From assembly GCA_002496425.1 (NCBI GenBank), contig DAJS01000006.1, forward strand, positions 28,586 to 43,939: DNA of 15,354 nt, in the 5' to 3' direction. This stretch comes from Acidilobaceae archaeon UBA162 (lineage in GTDB: Archaea; Thermoproteota; Thermoprotei_A; Sulfolobales; Acidilobaceae). This document shows, in pieces, positions 1 to 6,304 of this stretch; within the stretch, counting starts at the first letter, position 1; the number at the start of each line of letters is the position of its first letter. A program made the translations under genes and the position numbers. Under the pieces are notes generated by a model. The model searched no databases. It was not told where the DNA came from and saw nothing but the letters and a program-made list of their open reading frames with translations.

Positions 1-536
1 TTAAAGAGCTCCTCGTGAGCCTCAAGCAGGACTCCACTGCTCAGCTGGTAGTAAGCGGTTATTTTGAGGGTCTCGCCCAGGGCGCTCTCGTTCCCGGTCA
101 CCACGGCCACCGGAACCATGGACCCATTGAAGGGTATCAGCCTGATGGGATAGGTTGACATGAGGGACTCAGGCATAACGAAGGGCTGGCTCTCCTCTGT
201 GGTGACGCTGTGGATTGTGGAGCCAGGCGGGGCTTCTATGATTCCTGGAACTCCTCCCACGGCCTCCAGCGACTGGTAAACTACGACATAGGAGGTGTTG
301 ATCTCGTCGATCTTTATCCCTGTCAGCGCATATGCCGTCTCAGGCATGCCAGATCTGTAAACGGTCTCGCTCATGTTGTACGTGAGGTAGAGGTAGTTGG
401 GGTTCTCAGGAAGTGCGGAGCCCCTCATCGGTGCGTAGGCGCCCAGCACAGAGAGGGAAATTGCGATAAACAGGGAGGCCGCTATGACACCTATAACTAT
501 CAGGGCCGAGCCCTCGATGACCTTGGCCTGGTCCAA
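1..536 (-). CDS. Membrane-anchored extracytoplasmic protein, unknown function (partial, 3' end outside window)
   Basis: The reading frame is open from a TTG at 534-536 to the left edge, giving 178 codons with no stop. The product starts MDQAKVIEGSALIVIGVI, has one strongly hydrophobic helix at about residues 10-34 and then a polar, Ser/Thr/Tyr-rich region with several N-x-S/T sites. This fits a signal anchor or signal peptide followed by a domain outside the cell. I do not recognise the family, and no catalytic motif is visible in this part. The TTG start fits a GGTGGGAG ribosome-binding site at 541-548 and a TATA-like element about 33 bases upstream. The gene follows galK on the same strand but has its own promoter. 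It could be a surface or S-layer-associated protein, but that is a guess. Confidence 0.72.
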   Translation of the reverse strand, partial: MDQAKVIEGSALIVIGVIAASLFIAISLSVLGAYAPMRGSALPENPNYLYLTYNMSETVYRSGMPETAYALTGIKIDEINTSYVVVYQSLEAVGGVPGIIEAPPGSTIHSVTTEESQPFVMPESLMSTYPIRLIPFNGSMVPVAVVTGNESALGETLKITAYYQLSSGVLLEAHEELF

Positions 537-563
537 GCCTCTCCCACCTAAGGAGTTCCCCTA

Positions 564-574
564 GGAGTTTTTAC
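564..574 (-). promoter_or_regulatory. TATA box of the left-edge membrane protein gene
   Basis: On the minus strand this reads GTAAAAACTCC. Its centre is about 33 bases before the TTG start at 536, so transcription would begin near 543 and leave a leader of roughly 7 bases. It lies in the short galK-membrane protein gap. The spacing is typical of archaeal promoters; the assignment is by eye. Confidence 0.45.
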
Positions 575-587
575 ACCTGTTGATAGC

Positions 588-1658
588 TCAGGGCCTGACG
601 CTCACGACCTTGGCTCCGGCTGCTGGCCTCACGACCCACCAGGAGGGCCTGTGCGGGAACCTGGCGACGTACTCCTTAGCTACCGCTTCGCCCAGGGTGG
701 CTCCCTTGCCCCTGTCAACAAGGGCTATGGCGGTCCCTCCGAAGCCAGCGCCTGTAAGCCTAGCGCCGTAGGCCCCATGGGAGACAGAGAACTCAACGAA
801 GAAATCAAGCTCAGGGGTGCTGACTTCATACTCCTTGGCCAGGTCCCAGTGGGCCTCGGTGAGTAGCCTACCGAGGGCCTCAACGTCGCCTCTCCTGAGC
901 GCGTCCCTGGCCTCCAGAACCCTCCTGTTCTCCCTGACCACGTAGGCCAGCCTCTTCCTTGGCTCGCCGCTGAGCCTCGCTAGGTTCTCCTCTTTGACCT
1001 CCTTTGAGCTCCTAGCCCCTAGGGCCCTGAGGCCAGAGGTGACGGCCTCAACCCTCCTGGAGTACTCGGTGTCAGCCACGGCCCTCCTCACGCCTGTGTG
1101 GAAGGCCAGGAACTCAACATCGTCGGGAACTGGGACCAGCTCGTAGTTCAGCGTCTCAGTGTCCGCGAACACGGCGCGGCCCTCCTCGCCCATCATTACT
1201 GCCAGCTGATCTAATATGCCGCTGGGTATGCCCAGGAAAAGGTTCTCAGCGTCCTTTCCAAGCCTGGCTATCTCAAGCCTGCTGAGCCCCAGCCTGCCAA
1301 GCTCATCCTGAGCAACGGCGAAGGCCATCTCGAAGCTGGCTGAGGAGCTCAGGCCAGAGCCTATGGGCAGGTCGCCATAGACGTGGGCCCTTAGGTGCAC
1401 ATAGCGTAGCCCCTTGAGCCTTATGGCATGGTAGACCCCCTTCACGTAGTCAGCCCATGACCTATCCCTGGCCAGCTCATCGCCGAAGCACCTCTCCTCG
1501 CCGAAGGCGTCTGACCTTACACATGTCCGCCCCTCAAGCGAGGGCTCAGCCTCTAGGGTGGTGCCGAGCTGTATGGCCATGGGCATCACGTAGCCAAGCG
1601 CGTAGTCCGTGTGCTCGCCAATTATGTTGATTCTGCCCGGGGACCTAACAATTATCAG
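588..1658 (-). CDS. galK: Galactokinase (GHMP kinase family), probable CTG start
   Basis: Phosphorylates galactose to galactose-1-phosphate with ATP in the cytoplasm, the first step of the Leloir pathway. All three GHMP/galactokinase motifs are visible: VRSPGRINIIGEHTDY at residues 4-19, the ATP loop PIGSGLSSSAS at about 98-108, and GARLTGAGFGG at about 298-308. The catalytic Asp is probably in GILDQ (Asp151). Predicted length is 356 residues, normal for archaeal galactokinases. The first ATG/GTG codon in frame (1589) would remove the substrate-binding N-terminus, so the true start lies upstream. The frame is closed by TAA at 1664-1666, and between the two only CTG, ATA and ATT could serve. 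CTG at 1656-1658 overlaps the TGA of the galT remnant and follows GGGGTGGTAAGG, so it is preferred. Sugar specificity toward galactose is by family resemblance only. Confidence 0.88.
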   Translation of the reverse strand: MIIVRSPGRINIIGEHTDYALGYVMPMAIQLGTTLEAEPSLEGRTCVRSDAFGEERCFGDELARDRSWADYVKGVYHAIRLKGLRYVHLRAHVYGDLPIGSGLSSSASFEMAFAVAQDELGRLGLSRLEIARLGKDAENLFLGIPSGILDQLAVMMGEEGRAVFADTETLNYELVPVPDDVEFLAFHTGVRRAVADTEYSRRVEAVTSGLRALGARSSKEVKEENLARLSGEPRKRLAYVVRENRRVLEARDALRRGDVEALGRLLTEAHWDLAKEYEVSTPELDFFVEFSVSHGAYGARLTGAGFGGTAIALVDRGKGATLGEAVAKEYVARFPHRPSWWVVRPAAGAKVVSVRP

Positions 1659-2004
1659 ACCTTACCACCCCTGCAGGAGCCCAGCAGGCCAGGCCTATCG
1701 CTTACCGAGCGGCAGGCCTCCTGGAGCCTCCTGGCGTTCTCCTCTGGCACACCGTCATACGTGAAGTCCCACGTGGACATCTCCATGCCAGCCGCGTACT
1801 TCGGCCTATCCCTCAGCACAGGGAGCACCTCCATGTGTGCGCATGAAGGGTTACCTGCCCTTTAACGACGTTGGTTTAGGGTGCGAAGGCATAGGGCATC
1901 TGCCCCGAGAAGAGGACGTTCAGGGAGCCCAACGAGACCCTTATGGCGTCGGCGAAGAGCCTCAGCTCCCTCAAGGGCGGCCACAGGAGGGGCGGGGCCT
2001 TAGA
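1655..2004 (-). pseudogene. galT: Truncated, frameshifted galactose-1-phosphate uridylyltransferase remnant
   Basis: Three successive reading frames together resemble the C-terminal third of GalT. The first runs from about 2004 and includes LLWPPLRELRLFADAIRVSL and MPYAFA, then hits TAA at 1876-1878. The next frame supplies PKPTSLKG and ends at TAA 1851-1853. The third gives AHMEVLPVLRDRPKYAAG, recalling the His-x-x-x-Tyr-Pro-Pro-Leu region of GalT, and ends with TGA at 1655-1657. Two net +1 shifts, one in a CCC run and one near GGGCAGG, would restore a single frame. The catalytic His-Pro-His part and roughly the first 230 residues are absent. The TGA overlaps the galK start by four bases, which suggests an old galT-galK operon. 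Sequencing errors could explain the shifts but not the missing N-terminus. Confidence 0.7.
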
Positions 2005-2015
2005 GTATTAACAGG

Positions 2016-2246
2016 CTACCTGACCCTCAGGGCCCTGATGACAAAGACTCCCTTTTCCTTGTCCTCAACAACTGCCACTCCGAAGCCTGACCTGTTTATC
2101 ATCTCAGCCGCCGTTAAGGCACAGGCCTCCTCATCCATCTCAGCCTCGAGCCAGTCGCCCGGGTCGAGCCTGCTAAACTCCCTCTACATCATTATCGCCG
2201 GCTCAGGACATTCAAAGCCCTTCAGGTCGACCTTCCTCGTCACCAT
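2016..2246 (-). pseudogene. TusA/YedF-like sulfur carrier protein gene with in-frame TAG
   Basis: TusA-family proteins carry sulfur, or in YedF-type members possibly selenium, as a persulfide on the Cys of a CPxP motif. Translating through one TAG gives 76 positions. Residues 7-20 include DLKGFECPEPAIMM with CPEP at 13-16, followed by REFSRLDPGDWLEAEMD and a C-terminal strand VFVIRALRVR, matching the family length and fold. The TAG is codon 21 (2184-2186), at the position where TusA proteins usually have Arg or Lys, so one base change from AAG would explain it. No start codon follows that would keep the Cys. An ATG start at 2246 follows TAGGTG, and a GTG at 2255 is also in frame, directly after the acylphosphatase stop. 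It lies in a probable operon with the SelD-like gene. Pseudogene, sequencing error and readthrough all remain possible. Confidence 0.68.
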
Positions 2247-2255
2247 AGCTTGCAC

Positions 2256-2531
2256 CTACATGGTTTTGAAGCCCGCGTAGTTGCAGCCCTGGAGCGGCTC
2301 CTTCTCAATGCTGTCTATGTCGAAGTCACTACCCCTCAGAACATCTATCAGCTGCCCTATAGACTGCTCGTCGCCCTGAAGCACAACCTCGACGCTGCCA
2401 TCAGGCATGTTCTTTGCGTAGCCGGAGAGCCCGAGGGCCAAGGCCCTCCTCCTCACGTATGCCCTAAAGCCAACCCCCTGGACGTAGCCAGTAACCCTAA
2501 GCCTCACGCAGGCCTCAGGCACCCTGGCCAC
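2256..2531 (-). CDS. acyP: Acylphosphatase
   Basis: Hydrolyses acyl phosphates such as carbamoyl phosphate or 1,3-bisphosphoglycerate to the carboxylate and phosphate. The 91-residue product has the full family signature: VTGYVQGVGFRAYV with catalytic Arg23, then GYAKNMPDGSVEVVLQG with catalytic Asn41. These positions match the numbering of the well-studied small acylphosphatases. The ATG start at 2531 lies inside the end of the SelD-like gene, an overlap of 17 bases, and the stop at 2256 is followed at once by the TusA-like frame, so the three genes are probably transcribed together. A start at the GTG three codons later would avoid most of the overlap. The physiological substrate cannot be read from the sequence. 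Confidence 0.92.
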   Translation of the reverse strand: MARVPEACVRLRVTGYVQGVGFRAYVRRRALALGLSGYAKNMPDGSVEVVLQGDEQSIGQLIDVLRGSDFDIDSIEKEPLQGCNYAGFKTM

Positions 2532-3960
2532 CCTGCCCTATAGCTCTCAGCACCTCCTCGTCAAATATGTACTGCCTCATATCGACGTCGCAGGTCACAG
2601 AGGGCCTACCCTTGCCCATGACCTCACCTATTATGCTTGGCGAATAGCCTACAGCTCTGAGCTCCTTCACCATATCCTCAGAGACGGACTCAGGGGCTAT
2701 AATTATGAAGCCACCGTTGGTGCCAGCGGTGGCGTTAGGCATGGCAAAGTGCCTTGCGGCCAGCCTTGAGGCCTCAGGGAAGAGGAGCGGGAAGTCGTAA
2801 AGCCTTATGGAGGCGTTGGCCAGCTCCGCCAGCTCATAGACCACGTAGATTCCAGGCCCAGTGACGTCAGTTGTGGCAGCTACATGCTCGTCAGGGTCGT
2901 ATCTCTCCCCCACGTGCGGCAGATGTCTCGCTATTACCTCGCCAGCAGCCCTGTTGGGCCTAGATATTATGTCGACGGCCTGGTCCTTCATCCTCTCGAG
3001 CTCCTTAAAGCTAATGCCCTCCTGCTCTAGCTCGTCAAAGAGGGTCTCATCTATTATTCCAACCATGTACAGCGTTATCGGGGCCAGCTCGCCGAAGGGC
3101 CTTGTGGCGACAAGTTTCATCCCTGGCTTCACCTGGTTGTAGAACTGGGCCGGCTGCCTGTCGCTGATAGCCACAACAGTAGCCCCCATCAGCAGCCTCC
3201 CCCTGCCCGTGAGCCCTGTCTCTATCACCTCGCCGCCAACAGACTTCACGAAGTCAGCGGCTTTCCTCTCCAACGCATCCCTTAGCTCCTCGCTTGGAGC
3301 GTTGATTACTGGCAGCACCCTGAGGTTTTCAGTTATGCCGATCACGAATACGTCGTTCATGGCGTTGCCTATGGCGCCTGCCACCTGCCTTGGGTCAAGG
3401 ACGTCGCCTGAGGGGTCTATGATATGCATGGTGTCGTTGTTTATGGCTATAGAGACTCTCTCCCTCCCCTCGGCGCTGACAAGGTCAGCAAGCATGAACT
3501 CGTCCTCTTTGAAGGGGGTTATTATTGAGTGACCCTTGCCTATCCTGACCCTTGGGGCTGCCCTGGCCAGCGACCTGTAGGCTGGCTCTAGGGCGGAGGC
3601 GAACCTAGTTGGCTCAGAAGAGCTCAGGTGGTGGGCCTGAATGAGCACGGCCGCCCTGGCGGCGCCCCTCATCCTGAAGCCTGGGTCTGACTCCCTGTGC
3701 AGCGGCAGCAAGGCTCTCCTGACCTCAAGTTCCTCAGGGTCGCCAAGAAAGACATCTGCGTCCTCCCTCTCAGCCACCTCTATGTTGTATTGGGTCAGGA
3801 TGGGCCTCAGCAGCTTCATGGCTGGATAGACAACCCTGGTCAGGTCTACCTTGACCGAACACCCTGCTGAGAGCGAGAGCGGGTCGGCACCGAGGGACCT
3901 GTAGTAGGCGGCCCTCTCCTTGATCTTCCTTATCCTCTCCTTGACCTCCTCCCTAACCAT
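2515..3960 (-). CDS. SelD-like selenophosphate synthetase family protein (AIRS/PurM fold)
   Basis: SelD makes selenophosphate from selenide and ATP. This 481-residue protein has the essential Cys and Lys in the loop LSAGCSVKV (Cys34, Lys37), equivalent to GCGCK in E. coli SelD. It also has the AIRS-like stretch NNDTMHIID followed by AIGNAMNDVFVIGI, then TDVTGPG (364-368) and a TNGG near 414. It is about 100 residues longer than usual SelD, with extra sequence between the Gly-rich loop and the first AIRS strand. ATG 3960 is preferred from TATA spacing; ATG 3975 is an alternative, and the frame upstream to 4197 overlaps the prenyltransferase gene and is not credible. No selenocysteine gene is seen nearby. 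The role may be selenophosphate or a thiophosphate analogue; the substrate is unknown. The acylphosphatase and TusA-like genes follow. Confidence 0.78.
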   Translation of the reverse strand: MVREEVKERIRKIKERAAYYRSLGADPLSLSAGCSVKVDLTRVVYPAMKLLRPILTQYNIEVAEREDADVFLGDPEELEVRRALLPLHRESDPGFRMRGAARAAVLIQAHHLSSSEPTRFASALEPAYRSLARAAPRVRIGKGHSIITPFKEDEFMLADLVSAEGRERVSIAINNDTMHIIDPSGDVLDPRQVAGAIGNAMNDVFVIGITENLRVLPVINAPSEELRDALERKAADFVKSVGGEVIETGLTGRGRLLMGATVVAISDRQPAQFYNQVKPGMKLVATRPFGELAPITLYMVGIIDETLFDELEQEGISFKELERMKDQAVDIISRPNRAAGEVIARHLPHVGERYDPDEHVAATTDVTGPGIYVVYELAELANASIRLYDFPLLFPEASRLAARHFAMPNATAGTNGGFIIIAPESVSEDMVKELRAVGYSPSIIGEVMGKGRPSVTCDVDMRQYIFDEEVLRAIGQGGQGA

Positions 3961-3988
3961 GGCTCTTCTTTCCATGTTAGAGAATGTG

Positions 3989-3998
3989 CCTAAAAGCC
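3989..3998 (-). promoter_or_regulatory. TATA box of the SelD-like operon
   Basis: The minus strand reads GGCTTTTAGG, centred about 33 bases before ATG 3960, which predicts a leader of about 7 bases. A second A/T-rich element, CTATTTAGAG at about 4002-4011, would instead suit ATG 3975. The choice between the two decides the start codon. The gap between this gene and the prenyltransferase stop (about 116 bases) holds nothing else I can see. Confidence 0.4.
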
Positions 3999-4076
3999 TT
4001 ACTCTAAATAGAGTACGAGCGGTGAAGCTAGTAGCCATTCCTGTAGCGCCACGTAAAGCCAAGGAGGCCCATACGC

Positions 4077-5030
4077 TCAGAGAAGGGCCCTCGGTAGGAG
4101 GAGAAGGCGCGTGAGGATCATTGAGGCTATGAATAGGACCAACATGATAATCCTGACGCTGAAGGGTCCTGCCCAGAGCCTCCTGAGCTCTACCCACCTC
4201 CTTCTCACCTCCTCCTCAGCACCGCTGAGAAGCGGCGAGGCCAGCCTCAGCGTCCAGGGCAACAGGGCCAGGGCAACAAGGGATATGAGGGGCAGGTAGC
4301 CAAGCAGCGCCGAAGCCACAATCGCGCTGAACATTATAGCTATTGCTGCGATTGTCACGCGCCTGACCCCCTTCATGCCAACTGCCACCACCACGGTCTT
4401 CTTGCCCACGGCCCTGCAGGCCTCCACCTCGAGAGCTCCTGAGCCAAGAAGTATCAGAAACGTGTAGACCCCATTAGGGACGCCGACCAGAAGGGGGAAG
4501 GGCTGGACAAGCCCTCTGGCCCCGACTTGAACGACGTAGGAGCCCCAGGTGACCAGCGGGCCCATGGCTATAGCAGCGTCGAGCTCGCCAAGGCCCCTGT
4601 AGTGGAGCTTAAGAGGGGGCTCGCTGTACTCGACCCCAAGGAACACCCCTATGAGGCCAAGTACGACTACTGGCAGGCCGACCACTATAGCCAGGTACGC
4701 CGCTGCCGCCAGGGCTAGGGCATCCAGGGCGTAGCCCACTGCCCTTATGCTGTTGGGGCTCAGCCCGAGGTCTATAACCGGGTGGGGCCTGTGGGTGTGG
4801 CCCGTGCTGTGGTATATAACATCAACGCCCGTTGAGTAGTCGACATAATCATGTATTAGGTTTATCCCTGCCTGGGCGGCCAGGAGCCCGGCCAAGGTTA
4901 TGAGGTAGAGGGGCCAGCTGAACCTGCCGGTTATGTACCAAGCCAGCGCAGAGCCCAGCGTAACAGAGGAGAAGGCGCTCAACAGCGTGACTGGGCTGAA
5001 CGAGAGTAGCCAGGCTCTCAAACCTGTCAA
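4077..5030 (-). CDS. UbiA-family prenyltransferase, MenA-like
   Basis: Integral membrane enzyme that joins an isoprenoid diphosphate to an aromatic or other acceptor. The 317-residue product has about eight hydrophobic helices. The first Asp-rich motif is NLIHDYVDYSTGVD (Asn57, Asp61, Asp64, Asp70), followed by the MenA-type stretch YSEPPLKLHYRGLGE at 135-149. The second motif is LEVEACRAVGKKT at 200-212, where Glu stands in place of the usual Asp residues. These features favour a menaquinone or caldariellaquinone side-chain transferase over a heme O synthase, but the acceptor is not proven. The TTG start at 5030 fits a TATA box about 35 bases upstream; another TTG, three codons later, is possible. 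It is divergent from cysO and followed on the same strand by the SelD-like gene, which has its own promoter. Confidence 0.86.
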   Translation of the reverse strand: MTGLRAWLLSFSPVTLLSAFSSVTLGSALAWYITGRFSWPLYLITLAGLLAAQAGINLIHDYVDYSTGVDVIYHSTGHTHRPHPVIDLGLSPNSIRAVGYALDALALAAAAYLAIVVGLPVVVLGLIGVFLGVEYSEPPLKLHYRGLGELDAAIAMGPLVTWGSYVVQVGARGLVQPFPLLVGVPNGVYTFLILLGSGALEVEACRAVGKKTVVVAVGMKGVRRVTIAAIAIMFSAIVASALLGYLPLISLVALALLPWTLRLASPLLSGAEEEVRRRWVELRRLWAGPFSVRIIMLVLFIASMILTRLLLLPRALL

Positions 5031-5061
5031 CTGCTATCCACTAACTGGTGGTGCTAAGCTC

Positions 5062-5069
5062 AAATTTAA
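5062..5069 (-). promoter_or_regulatory. TATA box of the prenyltransferase gene
   Basis: The minus strand reads TTAAATTT within GGTTAAATTTGAG. The centre is about 35 bases before the TTG start at 5030. It sits about 25 bases from the cysO TATA box in a shared divergent promoter region of 95 bases. Confidence 0.5.
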
Positions 5070-5085
5070 CCTGTTCGCTACCTGT

Positions 5086-5094
5086 ACTTATACT
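5086..5094 (+). promoter_or_regulatory. TATA box of cysO
   Basis: Reads ACTTATACT, centred about 35 bases before TTG 5126. Transcription would start near 5117, at the AGGAGC ribosome-binding site (5115-5120). This spacing supports TTG 5126 as the start rather than the GTG at 5048. Confidence 0.5.
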
Positions 5095-5125
5095 CTCGAC
5101 CTCCTTAACTGCTCAGGAGCCCAGC

Positions 5126-6304
5126 TTGGCCAGGGTAGAGCACCTCGAAGCCCTCAGGGCCGCGCAGCTTAACATAGCAGATGTGCTTGACAACATGAGG
5201 GCCATGCTGAGGTCAGGCGCCCAGAGGCTCTCGTTGGCCGTCAGGGATAATGATATCATTGATGGGGTTGAGGACTACTGGGCCCTCCGCTACCTCGGCG
5301 CCAAGATGGCTGCAATCTCTGAGGGAGCAAGGGAGGAGGTGAACGTCAGCCTCGAGGCCCTGGGTCTCTACGACGATGTAATGGGAAGGTCTTGGAGAGC
5401 CTATGGGGATATACTTGAGATGCTTGCCTACGACAGGCCAACCCCGTTGCTGAGGCTAAGAGGCAGCTGGGGCAGTGCCAGGGTCTGGGCCAAGCTAGAG
5501 TGGTACAACCCGCTGAGCCTGAGCATAAAGGACAGGGCAGCATGGTACATGGCCTCCCTGGCCTTAGATAAGATCAAGGCCGTCGGGAGGATATATGAGG
5601 CCTCCTCGTCTAATACAGGAGTCGCCCTGGCAGCTATAGCTGCAGTGCTCGGGGTCAGGGCCAGGATATACATACCTGAGACGGCTGCTGACTTCGGCCC
5701 AGCCATGGTTAGGCTGTTCGGGGGCGAGGCCGTGGTCAGGGGCTCCTCAACAAATGAGTTGAGGCCAGTCGTGGCCGAGGACGCCAGGAGAGAGGGGGCC
5801 CTGATGCTGGATCAGTTCGCTAACCTCGCTAACCCCTTCGTTCACGTGAGGTACACTGCCAAGGAGATAGAGGCCCAGGCCAACAGGGCTGGCCTGAGGC
5901 TCAGGGGGGTGTTTGTCACCATGGGCACGGGCGGCCACGCGGCAGGCATATCGTTCTACTTCAGGAACAGGAGGCCCGACGTTAAGGTCTACGGCGTGCA
6001 GCCTGACGAGGGCGGCAGGATACCTGGGATAAAGAGGCAGGACTTCAGCTCCTGGTGGCCACTTGGCGAGAGGCCCCACGAGGTCATAGAGGTCTCGGCT
6101 GAGGAGGCCATGGATGCAGCCATAGAGGTCGCCAAGACCAACGGGATCCTGTTTGGCGTCAGTGGAGGGGCTGCAGTGGCAGCACTCCGCAAGTCCGTGG
6201 ACAGGTTGGAGGAGGGGGACTACGTGGTGATTATACCAGACCATGGAATTAAGTACTTGGATCTCTACCTATCTCATCTGGGGGCGGGCTCTGAGGGCGG
6301 CTGA
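5126..6304 (+). CDS. cysO: O-phosphoserine sulfhydrylase (PLP-dependent cysteine synthase, CysO type)
   Basis: Makes L-cysteine from O-phospho-L-serine and sulfide with PLP in the cytoplasm; the Aeropyrum enzyme can also use O-acetylserine. The 392-residue product matches Aeropyrum CysO (389 residues) along its length. It has an N-terminal extension of about 100 residues unlike bacterial CysK, then RPTPLLRL, then VWAKLEWYNPLSLSIKDR with the PLP lysine at Lys135, the substrate loop SSSNTGVALA, the phosphate-binding loop MGTGGHAAG, and SGGAAV near the end. The loop IPGIKR at 299-304 includes the Arg position that recognises phosphoserine in Aeropyrum. The frame is open from GTG 5048, but TATA spacing, AGGAGC and the family length favour TTG 5126. 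Its 3' end overlaps the phosphatase gene by 62 bases. Confidence in the substrate is good but rests on remembered sequences. Confidence 0.9.
   Translation: MARVEHLEALRAAQLNIADVLDNMRAMLRSGAQRLSLAVRDNDIIDGVEDYWALRYLGAKMAAISEGAREEVNVSLEALGLYDDVMGRSWRAYGDILEMLAYDRPTPLLRLRGSWGSARVWAKLEWYNPLSLSIKDRAAWYMASLALDKIKAVGRIYEASSSNTGVALAAIAAVLGVRARIYIPETAADFGPAMVRLFGGEAVVRGSSTNELRPVVAEDARREGALMLDQFANLANPFVHVRYTAKEIEAQANRAGLRLRGVFVTMGTGGHAAGISFYFRNRRPDVKVYGVQPDEGGRIPGIKRQDFSSWWPLGERPHEVIEVSAEEAMDAAIEVAKTNGILFGVSGGAAVAALRKSVDRLEEGDYVVIIPDHGIKYLDLYLSHLGAGSEGG

Noticed and set aside
3961..4197. N-terminal extension of the SelD-like protein up to 4197
   Set aside because: It overlaps the end of the prenyltransferase gene in another frame, spans the likely promoter, and has no family counterpart; starts at 3960 or 3975 fit better.
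5048..5125. Extended start of cysO at GTG 5048
   Set aside because: It crosses the predicted TATA box and transcript start and adds 26 residues not present in the Aeropyrum enzyme.
5747..6244. Long minus-strand frame of 165 codons opposite cysO
   Set aside because: It is antisense to a well-supported gene, has no recognisable protein features, and arises from the codon bias of cysO.
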